Shown piece after piece: positions 45,501 through 56,679 of a DNA stretch of 64,000 nucleotides. The notes beneath the pieces were generated by a model. It was not told the origin of the DNA. It searched no databases and saw nothing but the letters and a program-made list of their open reading frames with translations. Source of the DNA: Symsagittifera roscoffensis (taxonomy: Eukaryota; Xenacoelomorpha; Acoela; Convolutidae). Position 1 is the first letter of the stretch; each line of letters begins with the position of its first letter. The position numbers and the translations under genes were made by a program. Where the stretch lies: NCBI RefSeq assembly GCF_963678635.1, contig NC_087068.1, positions 43,177,649 to 43,241,648 of the forward strand. The letters run 5' to 3'.

Positions 45501-45632
45501 CCTAAGCAACACCGGGTTGCATTTTGAACATACTGTATGAGCGCAAACAGGAAGTCGCTTTAGCCGAATGTTCTGGAACACTCTCAAGCAGTTTTGACAT
45601 TTGTTGTCTAGTCTATTCGCTGGACCAGGCAT
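35204..45632 (-). CDS. Double-RING protein with tandem CD20/MS4A-like membrane modules (2 exons)
   Basis: Predicted membrane E3 ubiquitin ligase, 542 residues from ATG 45632; exons 45632-44237 and 35436-35204. RING 1: C12, C15, C30, H32, C35, C38, C55, C58. RING 2: C120, C123, C135, H137, C140, C143, C154, C157; both have complete C3HC4 ligands. A Ser/Asp/Glu-rich linker joins them, and an Arg-rich segment (about 175-185) precedes the membrane part. Then come two similar four-helix modules (about 203-340 and 384-510). Each has an (I/F)FW or PFW start to the second helix and a CF--QL-F(T/S)M block at the end of the third. This resembles the CD20/MS4A fold; the assignment is by eye. The apparent stop after exon 1 lies inside a perfect donor (GTG|GTAAGTAA). 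The phase-matched exon at 35436 restores the missing end of the second module. No family with this architecture is known to me. Confidence 0.75.
36725..38130. repeat. Segmental duplication, copy 2 (coding exon deleted)
   Basis: Diverged copy of 34855-36560. It retains the acceptor context (minus strand TTTTTTTCAG|CACAACTGACATTTT at about 37041-37026) and then jumps straight to sequence matching the far side. The coding exon and about 80 bp next to it are therefore missing here. Confidence 0.8.
38130..38430. repeat. Direct repeat, copy 1
   Basis: Begins CATTACGAGGCCAAACTGTGC ACTGGATAGGAGCACA and matches 38697-39030. It ends in short GGATTCCGCAA repeats. Confidence 0.8.
38235..38410 (+). repeat. 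GTAAGTGGATTCCGCAA array 1
   Basis: Irregular head-to-tail copies of a unit of about 16-20 bp (TGTAAGTGGATTCCGCAAA, with GAATCC variants). Similar arrays are at 38870-39000 and, inverted, at 40050-40220. Confidence 0.8.
38697..39030. repeat. Direct repeat, copy 2
   Basis: Second copy of 38130-38430, about 560 bp downstream. It includes its own GTAAGTGGATTCCGCAA array at 38870-39000. Confidence 0.8.
39130..39950. repeat. 165-bp tandem repeat, about 5 units
   Basis: The landmark AGTCATTAGGTTGAGAGTG recurs near 39200, 39322, 39487, 39652 and 39819, so the period is about 165-167 bp after a shorter first unit. Each unit has CAGTATTTGGGATT ... ATCGATC(C/T)CAAATACTGGTCAGTATTTGGGATT, an inverted repeat that can form a hairpin. 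Satellite-like. Confidence 0.85.
40050..40220 (-). repeat. GTAAGTGGATTCCGCAA array 3 (inverted)
   Basis: TTGCGGATTCCACTTACAG-type units, the reverse complement of the arrays at 38.2 and 38.9 kb. Confidence 0.8.
40342..41560. repeat. 1.2 kb direct repeat, copy 1
   Basis: From AATTGCAGATAGATACGTTAAAG to the AACTATACGCGGTTTTTTCTC block. Near-identical to 42860-44090. It has no ORF of note. Part of its end is repeated again at 41690-41812 and 42325-42520. Confidence 0.85.
41813..42324 (-). repeat. AACAAG-family non-autonomous element, copy 3
   Basis: Reverse orientation: TTGTTCCGACTTTCG ... CCGAGCAGTTTTGTT. It splits a partial copy of the local 1.2 kb repeat (AATCCTTTGTTA | element | TTTGTTAGGA), which suggests a target duplication TTTGTTA. 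Confidence 0.8.
42860..44090. repeat. 1.2 kb direct repeat, copy 2
   Basis: Second copy of 40342-41560, about 2.5 kb downstream. It ends close to the donor of the RING-CD20 gene. Confidence 0.85.
44237..45632 (-). CDS. RING-CD20 gene exon 1
   Basis: Holds both RING fingers and most of the two membrane modules. The ATG at 45632 (context ACAACATGCC) is preferred; the frame is open 8 codons further upstream but without an ATG. An upstream 5' exon is possible: a pyrimidine/CAG-like site (GCTTTACAG) lies near 45690. It ends at 44237 before GTAAGT. If the donor were not used, the protein would stop two codons later, in the middle of the second module. Confidence 0.88.
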
Positions 45633-45656
45633 GTTGTCGCATTTTGAGCCGACCAA

Positions 45657-46482
45657 TTTTTGACAACTGTCCTCGAAAGTTTTTGTCTGTAAAGCACAAT
45701 CTCTTTTTTGACCATAAGTTTACTGAATTATCAAATTATGAATTCATTGCTTAATCTGGCCGCGCAAAATAAATTTTGGTGAACAATCAGGTCAAATTAT
45801 TTTAGACTTAAAAAATAGTGAATTAAGAAAATTGTGCGTACAAATGATTTGTGTACATTGCACAAAAACTGCATGAAACTTTTGAAACGCATAAGAGCAT
45901 GCTACGTCAAACAAAAATCTTTTTTTTTTCTGTGAGATCGGCTTTTTACTTCAGCACATACAAATTCATGTGTTTAAATTACGAGTGATTCTGAGCTTTC
46001 ATGCTGTTACCATTAGTTTTCTAGTTCATGCTTCATCACACGAAGAAGGTTGATTTTTGGCAAATCGCTCCTCGCAGACTTTTTAGAGGCTTGCGGAGCT
46101 CAATTGTGACAAGTTACGTACGCTTTCTGAATGTGCGTCATTATAGTATGTTTTACTCTGTAACACTTAGAAACTGTATTTTTTTGTAGGTTGAAGTACC
46201 CTCCTTTCTCTCCACAGAAAGATTTGACCTTATGAATTTTTGGAAGGATTTGATTTTTAAAAAATAATTTAGTCCGTACGCGGTTCCCCCCAAAACTAAT
46301 ACATATTGCGCCAAAAGCGCCTTTAGAAACGGTTCAAGGTCAATCAGCTGAAAATAAATGGCGTAAAACAGTATCAAAAGGAGACCTTTTCGTGGTCAAA
46401 AAATCAACTTCCTGCCTCCCCAACCCTTAAATCTGCTTAAGTTTGCAATACAAAAAAATATGAAAAAAATTGTGATTCTAAG
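45657..46482. other. Upstream region of the RING-CD20 gene
   Basis: AT-rich. The promoter should lie here but no motif is assignable. A partial hAT-like MITE (GCGCCAAAAGCGCCTTT, AAAAGGAGACCTTTT) is at about 46260-46400. Confidence 0.5.
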
Positions 46483-46908
46483 CAGGGGCGGATTTAGGGG
46501 GGCGGGGGGCGGATGCCCCCCCCCCTCAGGGATTCGACCCCCTGCCGACCCAAAGGGTCCCCCCTTTGATACTTTTTCAGAAATCCATTTTTGGCTGACC
46601 GACCCTAAAATTTTTCTAAAGGCGCCTTTGGCGCCAATATATACTAACTTTGAGGGGGAGCGCGCGCCAAAAAAAACGCGATTTTTTTGTCAACATTTTT
46701 CAAAAAGTGCCCAAAAACGGCTTTTTGACTGTTTTTTCAAAAATTTGCCTGCGGCGCTTAAAATTTTGCCAAAATAGGGGCAAAACAGTGCTTTGGGAGA
46801 GCTCGAAAAATCAATTTGGTCGACCTAAAAAAAAAGGTCGTCAAAATTTTGGAAAATTTTTTGAAAATCCGCCACCCCTCCCTCGAGAAAATTCTAGATC
46901 CGCCCCTG
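46483..46908. repeat. hAT-like MITE copy 5 (both ends intact)
   Basis: CAGGGGCGGATTTAGG at the left end and TCTAGATCCGCCCCTG at the right are terminal inverted repeats. The flanks ATTCTAAG and ATTATAAG match at 7 of 8 bases, the 8-bp duplication expected of hAT transposons. It has the same interior as the copies at 28.9-32.4 kb and no transposase. Confidence 0.85.
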
Positions 46909-48020
46909 ATTATAAGGTTTTTTATCGATCAATTTAGCTGCTTTTTTCACGAATTCAGAGACATGTTTAAAGAGATCCTTCTATCACTACTAGCTCTTTT
47001 TGTGTTCCCCTCTCAAAATTTGAATTATTCACGGCAGCGACGGATCTAGGATTTTCTCAGGGGGGTGGGCAGAGTTTCAAAGAAATTTTTGACATTGTTA
47101 GGACCTCGAATAAAACTGAGTCAATCAGCCCCCCTTTAAACAACTTAAGATAAGGATAAGAAATATAAGCAAAACGCATGAAGAATTTTTTTGCATCAAT
47201 TTGAATTTTATTTCACATCCGCATAAATATATACACCCCACCCCCTATTGACAAATGTAAACTAGTATGAAATATCCTTCACTGTATTGCTAATGCACAT
47301 TCTTCATAGAATATTCCAATGACGGAATTTACTTGGACAATGTTTCCACAGCCCTTCTTACTTAAATGGACTATACACTCACTATTTTTCATTCCTTGCA
47401 GTGAATCACCCCCATTGAAGGGAAAATATTTTCCCACTGACTAGTATACTTGTAGTATACTTGTATACGATACTAGTAATCGACATCTGTGATTTGCAGG
47501 TATCAAAAGAAATTCATCTCACTGGAAAAAGTAATTTCACTAGTGAAAAATAGGCTGAAAGTAAGTGATTCAGATATTTTAATGCCTACTTCTTATAAAG
47601 TTTTAAGAAAGCATCAAATATTGAATTGAAAAATGATAAAATCAATAGCAACTAGCTGAAGATTATGCGATCAGCATCAAAAATAGGGGTTCTAAAATAG
47701 TAGCGAAGGGGAGACTCTTTGGAAAAAACTAGCAACCAGAATTTGAGATGAGGCTCCACTCGGCACGCTACTCAGTAGGGGCTAACGAACTGCTTGGCTT
47801 CAATATAATCGGGAAACCTCGCAGTAATTTTATTTTCGTTGACGGAAATATTGCCATCAGACGCTCTTCTGTTAGAGCCTATAAGCTTTCTGGATTGTCA
47901 ATTGGACCCTAGCTTTAAATAATATTTTTTTACAGCTTTTGTGGTTCAAAGTGTGCGAAAAATTTTTAAAATTAGTGTTGATTCATCCAAAAAATGGATA
48001 TTTCAAACTACTGTTGAAAT
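46909..48020. other. AT-rich, no gene
   Basis: A fragment with a CGGATCTAGGATTTTCTCAGGGGGGTGGGC end, like the hAT-like MITE, is at about 47040-47100. Nothing else is recognised. Confidence 0.5.
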
Positions 48021-48284
48021 ATTGTTCCGACCATTGAAAATGGGGAGGAACTTTGTATTCGGGTATTTTTTTAGTTTTTATTTTTTTTCCACGCAAAATC
48101 AGGTACCACAAATAATCATCGGACTGATTGGGTGATATATCATATTAAAGCCCTTACAGTCGTGATTGGAACAAGATAAAATTTTTCAAAAAAAAATGAT
48201 TTCCGAACAACGAGAAAAACCGGTTTAAAATCTTTGATTTTTTTCTCTTATTTCGAGCGAATAAAGTGAGCGAGCAGTCTTGTT
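48021..48284 (-). repeat. AACAAG-family repeat, short subtype (inverted copy)
   Basis: ATTGTTCCGACCATTG ... GCGAGCAGTCTTGTT, the reverse-orientation counterpart of 19005-19257. It shares terminal motifs with the 510-bp family. Confidence 0.75.
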
Positions 48285-51200
48285 TTAAGTGCTTAAAAGC
48301 CTACAATAGCTTCATTTGAAATGAAAAAACTTAGTTTTACTCGAGTAACGTTAGTTTATTTTGCGTATTTCAGAGCATTTTTGGAATCTGAATTTTCAAA
48401 AATTCAAAAAACTGCAAAAACTTGAAAAAATTTTAGAAAGTTTTTGTTTTTTGTTTTTTTTGAAGTAATTTATCTACAAAAATTGTTTTTTTCATTTTGC
48501 TTTTTGTATTATGTCTGTTGAATCTACTTAATTTCCAGTTTTTTGTTCAGCTCATTTTATCGCACCACGCCGACAAAAAGAAACGAGAAAACTTTGTTGT
48601 ATTTTTCTAAGACTGTGGTCGGAAGATTCTGTTTTACTTGCGCAGTAAACGGCTATCTTTTTCAAAATATTTATTTTCCTGCATTGTTGGACCGGGAAGA
48701 AATAGAAATTAAGCTGCCAAATTATGTTGTCATGGTTTTAAAAGTACTTGAGGAATAATAATGAAGTTATTATCGATAGTCAGCTTTAATCTAATTCGTA
48801 CCCGCTGTAAGTCACTACTGATGTAAGCTAACAACTAGGATTCAATGTGAAATTGGCTCTGCAGTACTAGCAAGGGCATGCAAATTTTGCAAGAATATTG
48901 CTAGAGCCTCTCGAGAATCTTGCATATTTTGCATTCTCAATTCAGAATGGAAATCTTGAAAGAATCTTGCAAAAATCTTGCAAGTTTTACATGACCAAAC
49001 AGTTTTTTGTACAAAAATAATTTCATTAGTTTTTCCAAAAAAACTAAATCAACGGAAATCTATATGAAACCAGTACATAAGATTTTTGCGTTGGTCACTT
49101 CAATATTTCCGTTTCTTTATCCACGCAAAAATAACGGACGATTTATCATATATGCTTTTCTGGCAAACATCTGAATTTATAGATTTTTACTTGCGTTTTT
49201 GCAAGTAACCTATTATTTTATAGTTAAATAACGGGAAAAACGACCGATATTCAACGCTTTTGACTTTTTTGAACTATGCATGAAATCTACCTGTACTATC
49301 TTGAAAACTGTTTGAAAAAAAATTGTATACAACTTTAAAAAAAACGACTTTGTATGTAATCGTGAATTTTTCTTATGGTTCGTTCGTCGTAGGGAAGCAT
49401 AATTCAGCAATCTGTGAAACTTTGTAATTTAAATTAGAGATTGGAGATACTTTAAAAAGCAATGAACTTATCGCAAACAGTAAAAATAAATTACAACTAT
49501 TTCATGGCAGAAGCAAAAACTTGCTTATTTTTTTTTACAAAATGAAAGCAAATCTTGCAAGGTTCTTGCAAAAAGCAGGAATTATGAAAATTCCTGCAAA
49601 ATTGTTTGCCAACTTTGCATTCGGAGGACACTAGGTTACAATGCTTATGGAAGAAAAATCTTATTTGCGAGTGTTAGCTGAAAAAAAAATGAGATGTAGT
49701 GAGGAAAAAAACATTGAATGAGTTGGTTGAGTTATCTCTTAAATTTATGGTAAAAATTTTTTACGATACGGAGTATTTTGCATTTCATTAGTGAAAACAA
49801 AAACAATAAGCGAAAACGCTCATAACAAAAAAAGGCAACAAATTTTGATTACCCAGTTGCTTATGTTCAAGACATAAACTCCTGGTTCGACAAAGTTTGC
49901 CACTTTTTTGTAGGAGAAATTTAGCTTTTCATTGTTTTGGTCTAATGGCATGCAAAAAATTTTGTATAAAAAACTGCCAGTGAGAGGTTAGCAATTTTAA
50001 AAAGGTACATTAAAAAGAAGATTTAAAACTTTTAATAAAAAATCCTGAAAATATACTTTTATCATCCCAAATTGCGACAAAGAAAAACCCATTTTACACA
50101 GAAAAACCTACACATATGCCATGTTGTCAAAAACTTCAAAGAAAATTGAGGGAAAAAGACAGAAGGACAAAGCAGTATTTCTTGAAATTTTTTGTCAATA
50201 TTAAGCCGGAAGAGTCAAGCGATCTAAGAAAAAGATGGCGAAAAAATCATTTAACCGAAACTTTATTTCGATTAAACGAGAAAACTTTAACATTCCAAGC
50301 TAGATTATTTTTTTTGGCATTTTATAGTTTTTTGGCAATTTAATAGGATTGATTTGTGAAATGTTTGTGCCGCTATGTATGACAATTTTTGTAAATAAAA
50401 ATACGAACGCAGGCATTACGCTCGACATAACCCTCACAGGCTCAGAAGATTATTTAATCTTTGAATTCTGGCAAAAACTTTAAAATTTTAAACTTTGAAA
50501 TATACTTTGTTAATTTTGCTAAAAAGATTTTTTGAGTGGTTAACAAATGCATCTTAAACTTGAAACCCAAGTATTTGTTCTGATTTGCTAGTTCACAAAA
50601 TAAACTTCGAGTAAACTTAAACTTTTAAAGTTTTAAAGAAAAAAGCTGAAGTAAGAGCAACTATGCAAATCCGATTGTTGAGCTGGCCAGCATTTTGGTT
50701 TTCGATATTTGAAGCTCAGAATTTTTCCTAAAAACTTTTAAAATCAAAAGATCAAACTTTTGAACTGACCTACAATTCATCGTTGTATCTTATTGTTTTC
50801 GTCAGTTTGTTTTCTAAGTTTCAGCGCAAAAAAAAAACAAAATTTTTTAGTTTAAAGGCACTCAAAACTACTTAAAATCTTGCCAACACAATTTCAGCAA
50901 TGTTTCTTCAATCTACAAACTTTCCAAATCTACAAACTTATTTCAAAGTTACTATTGGACTGTGTAATTTATCTTTTTGTTTCTATTTATCCAAAACCAT
51001 TGCTTAAAAACCGCTTCAGCTGCTTAAAGTCTTATATTTGAAACGGAGATCCAACTTTTGCGTTCTTCACAATGAAACACCCCTAAAGAAATTGGCTGTT
51101 TTGAAAAAATTCATTTTGAAGAGCACTGATTTTGAGAATAAACGCTCTAATCCAGTTTTTTGGGGCGTTTTAGAAAATTATGACTCGGTTCATAAAATGA

Positions 51201-52124
51201 ATTTTTCTCAAAAAATGCTATTCATAAATTATCATTTTCCGAATTGAAATCAAGCAAGCTAATTGGTCATATTTCTTTTTTGTTCGGCTCAAACGTTAAC
51301 TCTCAAGGCAGCGGATATTAAAAAAACTGATTTTGTTTTTTAGTAAACTTACTCACGGCACTTTATACCGAGATTCAAGCTTTCAGGATAAATTTGGGAG
51401 AATTTAGGGATAAGTATCAGAGATGGGGAAACTGTGCACACTTTTTTGAACCCAACGGTAGTTTTTCCAAAATAAGCACCATTTTTAGGTTGCAGTTCAA
51501 AAATGCACTTTTGTCGGAAAAGAAAATTCTGAAGATGTATCAAATAACTTCAGAATTTTGTGAATTGTAAGCATATTTCGCGCAAACACGCTTTTTTAGT
51601 TCTTCTGTTGTTCTTTCGTTTTCTTTGATCATTCTGACAAAACTTTATCATGTTTAAAGATTTGTCACTACATTCCAGAGACCTAAAAACAACGAATTGT
51701 GCGCCTATCCAGTGAGAGGCTATTCTCATGGGCGAAGGAACTATTGAACAAAAATCTCATGGGCGAAGGATCGAAAACAATAATAGACGAAAGACAATTA
51801 TTAAAATGAATTAGTTGCCTTTTATTTAAAAGGAATTAAATGAAGCAATATTTTGCTTCTTTTATAACGAAACCCTTGAAATATGAAGTTTGTTCCAATT
51901 CACCAAAAACTAGGTGATTTGCCAAGATTAAACAATTCGTGTTACATTTTGCATCATATATAAAATATTCAAAGCGCAAATTTGGCCAAATTGGCAAACT
52001 TTGAACTCTCAGAACTTAACCAAAAAATTGCTACTGAGGTATTTCTTTTGTTAGGATTTGGTCTGATTAAAAAACCACGCAAAAATATATAATCTTTATT
52101 AGAATTTTCTTAGACTGAGAATCA
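48285..52124. other. AT-rich, no gene recognised
   Basis: Short open frames only (largest 50116-50343 plus, 75 codons, Lys-rich). TCTTGCAA/TTGCAAGA motifs cluster at 48880-48985 and 49550-49620, possibly the two ends of a small transposon. Confidence 0.4.
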
Positions 52125-52499
52125 CTATCTTAACATTTGGATAAAGTATTCAAGCATCTGAAGATTTTCAACAGAACATCGCAACAACAGCGCCAACATA
52201 TTTAAAAAGAAGGTTGCAGAGGCACCGAGAAAATTTGGCAAAAATAATTGTTTTCGACCGGTGCTCATCACCGCGCCATATTCAGAGTTGATGATACTGG
52301 TTAAAAAAAAAGACATTGCAGTTTTTACTACTAAATTCAAATGACTTGAATCAGCCACCAAAACACAAAGTATCGAGCAAAAACTGTGCACGCTTGCTCG
52401 AAAATGGCAAGAAAACAAATCTGTGAACAAAACTGAAATTCCAAACATGGCTATCCACAGACAACTATGACTCTCGTACGACAGAACTAGTCCTTTCAC
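52125..52499 (-). CDS. Unassigned ORF with membrane-like helices
   Basis: 124 codons from ATG 52499 to a stop at 52125. The product is hydrophobic, with four possible helices (around residues 14-28, 38-50, 60-74 and 92-107), Cys-rich and Ser-rich. No family is recognised and no splice context was found. About one open frame this long is expected by chance in a window this AT-rich, so it may not be a gene. Confidence 0.25.
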   Translation of the reverse strand: MKGLVLSYESHSCLWIAMFGISVLFTDLFSCHFRASVHSFCSILCVLVADSSHLNLVVKTAMSFFLTSIINSEYGAVMSTGRKQLFLPNFLGASATFFLNMLALLLRCSVENLQMLEYFIQMLR

Positions 52500-53919
52500 C
52501 TATTGCTACAAATGATCTGATCTCCCCAAAATTTGGACGAACGTTCCTTTTTTCCAAAAAAAAATTCTTTTCTTCATAGACCAAGCCAAAATGAACTGAT
52601 AATTGCATCACGGGTACAGGAGCGACAATTTAACAAGTATAAAATTATCAACAAAAGTATTTTATTGCTTGTTTTTAAGCAAGCGATTGGAGTTGGTATC
52701 TGAGCTATATAATAACCGTTAAGTAATAGATGAACAGTTGAACAATTTTTAGACTGGAAAATCATGTCTCATAAGCGAAAAAAAAATTTATTAGACCATT
52801 TTTCACGAGACAATCAATTTTTAAGAAATGAATAGGAATCCGAATCACAATGAAATGGACATTATTACGCTTGACCATTTACTAGCGTTTTCGTTGTAAA
52901 AATTGTAGTTTAGAGCTAAAATTGAGAAAACACCATAATTAGCAAAGCAAATATTTGCATAATTAGCTTTGTGAAGTAGTCGGTAAAAAAACTCGGGTAA
53001 ATTCCTTATCCGGAGCTCTGACTAACAAGCAGGAAGAAAACCTGAACTACTTTGCAAAATCAGATGCTTCTGTTAATTTACGGGAAAAGAGAAGGCATTG
53101 AAAATTCCCGATTTCTGTTCACAAGCAGTGCAACTGAAACCAATGAATCTAAAATCAAAAGTCTGAGATGGAGCAGATACTGAAAACAAAACACATGAAT
53201 GCTAATTCAAAAAATAATTTGGAAAATTTTATCCAATTAAGTAATTTATGATTGCAGTATTTTTGCCAACAAGATCAAGAGTAACAAAGGTCATTACCTT
53301 GGGGTGCTCTCAATATATTCAAAGACGTTTTTATTTTTGTACATAATTTTCTGGGGACTTGTATTTGAGGATTTTTTTAAGTAAAAAAACAATATTAGTG
53401 AAAAACGGTGTCCCACTCTTTAACCCAACGCTAATTAACTCCCATGTTCACATCACCTAATTAAAACCCTGCAACAAGACAACCCCACAATAGTTTAACC
53501 CTTATATATTGTCTATAACTTGTTTCAAACTTAGTCCTCTAACAACATTAGTAGTATTCCAATTAAGTTTACTAAATGAAGCCAGATAAGTCATTCTTAA
53601 TTCATTTGATGCCTGTAGCATCTCAAAATTATTGCTGTTCGATTGACTGAAGACATAATCTTTCATTCACGCATTTAAAACAGAGACAACCAACAAAATC
53701 AGTTCGAACAGCACAACGCATGCGCAAGCAATGAGAACAGGTTTTTATTGTCTCCTCAGCATCCAGAAATTTCGAAATACCCGAATTATTAAAAACTTTT
53801 GTAAGATTTGACAGAAGACAAAATGATAACAAAAAATTTATTCCATTCGGTGACACGGAAAGGCTACGTGTGCTCAAAAAATCAAAGTTTTTTGGTTGGT
53901 TGACGGAGCCTTCAAGTTA
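52500..53919. other. AT-rich, a Cys-rich minus-strand ORF
   Basis: The minus-strand frame 53877-53629 (82 codons) ends with a CSHC ... GCLCFKC ... LCLQ pattern, like the zinc-binding tail of some piggyBac-type transposases. There is no catalytic part nearby, so this is a weak suggestion. Otherwise nothing is seen. Confidence 0.3.
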
Positions 53920-54540
53920 GTCCTAGAATGTTTTATCAACTTTACTCTATACATGTTAGTCTTTCAGAAATAGCCCCGCCAGCATATATGCCTTCTTACC
54001 TAAAAAAAAAAACGGAAGAAACATACCATCGTTTCTTAGAATTCCTAGAAAATATAATCCCTGACAGTAGAAAAAAGTTTGCTGGATTTTGAGCAGGCCG
54101 GTATTCAAGCGTTTTGGGAGGAAAACTGGTCCTGGATGATTTTTAATTTTTCTCAAAATTATATGAGAAAAATTGCGGAACTCGGACTAAAAGAGGAGTA
54201 CGGAACAAATCACGAGTTTGCATTAGCTCTCAAAAAGTTAACCCCACTGTCTTTCAAAAAAGAAGGAGACCTTTGTCTTTTGAAAAAGTGCAGAATACTA
54301 TGCATGTTTACGAAGAAAAAATTGATTTGCAGTTTTTCGCTCTTTTGCAACCTCAAGCTAAATATTTCTTCTTTGTATATCTTTTTAAGTTAAAATTTTA
54401 GTTATCAATTAAATCAAGCCAGTGCTAGTTAATTATACGATTCGTTCTAACCGCTGTGCGACACTCAAAAATTTCTCAAAAACTTGTATGACAAGGTTGC
54501 AAGATACAAGCCATATTATTTTCAATTCTCGTCGGTTTAA
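53920..54540. repeat. 0.7 kb tandem duplication, copy 1
   Basis: From CCTAGAATGTTTTATCAACTT to the GCAAGATACAAGCCATATTAT block, repeated at 54630-55310 with few changes. It contains a 105-codon plus-strand frame (54079-54393). Confidence 0.88.
54079..54393 (+). CDS. Unassigned ORF in the duplicated unit
   Basis: 105 codons. The first 65 are polar and well mixed (an ENWSWMIFNF segment, RKIAELGLKEEYGTNHEF); the end is AT-driven (Lys, Phe, Leu). In the second copy (54865-55095) a one-base change near 54860 cuts off the first third. The four substitutions compared in the shared part are mostly amino-acid changing, so there is no sign of selection. No family recognised. It may be a transposon piece or chance. 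Confidence 0.25.
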   Translation: MLDFEQAGIQAFWEENWSWMIFNFSQNYMRKIAELGLKEEYGTNHEFALALKKLTPLSFKKEGDLCLLKKCRILCMFTKKKLICSFSLFCNLKLNISSLYIFLS

Positions 54541-54629
54541 ATGACTACCAATTTGCACACACTAAAAATAGAGGATAGATGAAAAAATTCATGAGCCAAA
54601 CTAGACTGACACGCCAAAAACAATACTCC

Positions 54630-55310
54630 TAGAATGTTTCATCAACTTTACTCTATACTTGATAGTCTTTCAAAAATAGCCCCGCCAGCATATATGCCTT
54701 CTTACCAAAAAAAACGGAAAAAAACATACCATCGTTTCTTAGAAGCCCTAGAAAATTTAAGCTCTGACAGGAGAAAAAAGTTTGCTGGATTTTGAGCAGG
54801 CCGGTATTCAAGCGTTTCGGAAGGAAAACTGGTCCTGGATGATTTTTAATTTTTCCAAAAATATATGAGAAAAATTGCGGAACTCGGACTAAAAGAGGAG
54901 TACGGAACAAATCACGAGTTTGCATTAGCTCTCAAAAAGTTAGCCCCACTGTCTTTCGAAAAAGAAGGAGACCTTTGTCTGTCGAAAAAGTGCAGAATAC
55001 TATGCATGTTTACGAAGAAAAAATTGATTTGCAGTTTTTTGCTCTATGGCAATCTCAAGCTAAATAATTCTTCTTTGTATATCTTTTTAAGTTAAAATTT
55101 TATTTATCAATTAAATCAAGCCAGCGCTAGTTAAAAATATGATTCGTTCTAACCGCTGTGCGACACTCAAAAACTTGTATGACATGGTTGCAAGATACAA
55201 GCCATATTATTTGCAATTGTCGTCGGTTTAATTGACTACCAATTTGCTCACATTAAGAATAGAGGAAAGATGAAAAAATTCATGAGCCAAACTAGACTGA
55301 CCAAAATTTT
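54630..55310. repeat. 0.7 kb tandem duplication, copy 2
   Basis: Second copy of 53920-54540, about 710 bp downstream, with about 5 percent changes by eye and a small deletion near 55170. Confidence 0.88.
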
Positions 55311-56679
55311 GATCAATCCAAAATTGGTTTTTGTTCTTTGCAACCAATTGCGAACTTTTTAATCAAATTTGTGACCTGTATAATTGAAGAAAATTATTTG
55401 TACACCCATTCACCCTCAAGGTCTCACCCAACATCGATTTACGAGTACCCAGCAAATGTAGGCCGTGATGGCATCCACATCTCCCTTTACAGAAATGATT
55501 TCTTTATTTGACTTTACCATAGTCGGACGGCGCGTTTTTTTCTCCTTGTGGCCATTAAAAAAAGTTTACAATTCAACGACAGCGTCCGCAATAGGGTTGT
55601 CTGATACAAAACTAGTTCAGGCTACACTAAATTATTTTTCGATGGCTTAGCTCTTGCAGCGTTCTTTGAACCGAAGAATTAGGCTACTCTGCCTACACAC
55701 TCATATCAATTTTTTAGGCACAGAAACTGAACAAAACAGAAAAAATTCTCCTGCAGGAAGCACCATACCACCATCCCTGTGACACTATTAAATCCACAAC
55801 AGCTGAAGAACACTTTAAAATAGAAACAGCAATGGCTGACCTCCGGTTATACACTAATGGAAAACACAGGTCGCCGTGGTTCATTTAGTTCATTTGAAAC
55901 AAATTTTTCCGACCTTACCAAGAGTGTATGAGGATTCAACCTATTAAATAACTATCAAAACCTGTTAGCAGAACTCTAAACAAGCTAACTATAAACAAAA
56001 ACAAATGCCTTTAAAATTTACACTTGCTGTTATGCCAAATGAACTGTCTTGCAAAGGAGAGAGGCGAAGGAAAGAATATGTTAGTTAAAGGCCGAGAAAA
56101 CAGTACCAGAAGTCGGAATTTGATGATACACGCCAAGAAAAAAACAATTCGTTTAATTCAAATCTAGTATCATAATAATTCTATTTTCAAGCCAAAACTT
56201 TACAAAGGTTTACAATTTAGTTCGGTTTGGGAGAATACGCAATCAAAATAAGATGGCCAAAAAAATACTGAAACAAAGGGATGAAAAGTTACCATAGCTT
56301 ACTTCAAAAATGTTCATTGTCATAAATATAGATGTCTCTTATTTTAAGAAAAAAACGAGTCCAAATGTTCATTGGTAGTTGTTAACGCTTCAAGAAGAAT
56401 ATTTACATCCAACTGTAAGAACTTATTATACAATGTTGTGTGTTCTGAAGATTAGCCAGAATAACATAAAAATGACTCCCACTACCAATGGTGCGCAATT
56501 TTACTGTCAATAAAACTAGCATATGGTGACAATGTAACACAAATGTTATGCAGAGGATAGCAAGGCATTTTTAAGAGTTAAAAGTTTATATAAAATTTTT
56601 GAAAACAGCTTTGAATATCAGAAAAACTGATTTCAACTCGTCAACCAAAATGAACTTCATAATGAATTATTAAGAAAGT
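55311..56679. other. AT-rich, no gene recognised
   Basis: Short open frames only. I see nothing I can name. Confidence 0.4.

Noticed and set aside
45633-45656. Starting the RING-CD20 protein at the TTG at 45656
   Set aside because: No evidence for a non-ATG start. The ATG at 45632 has a good context and keeps both RING fingers.
50116-50343. 75-codon Lys-rich ORF with an ATG
   Set aside because: Length is well within chance for this base composition and no domain or splice context is seen.
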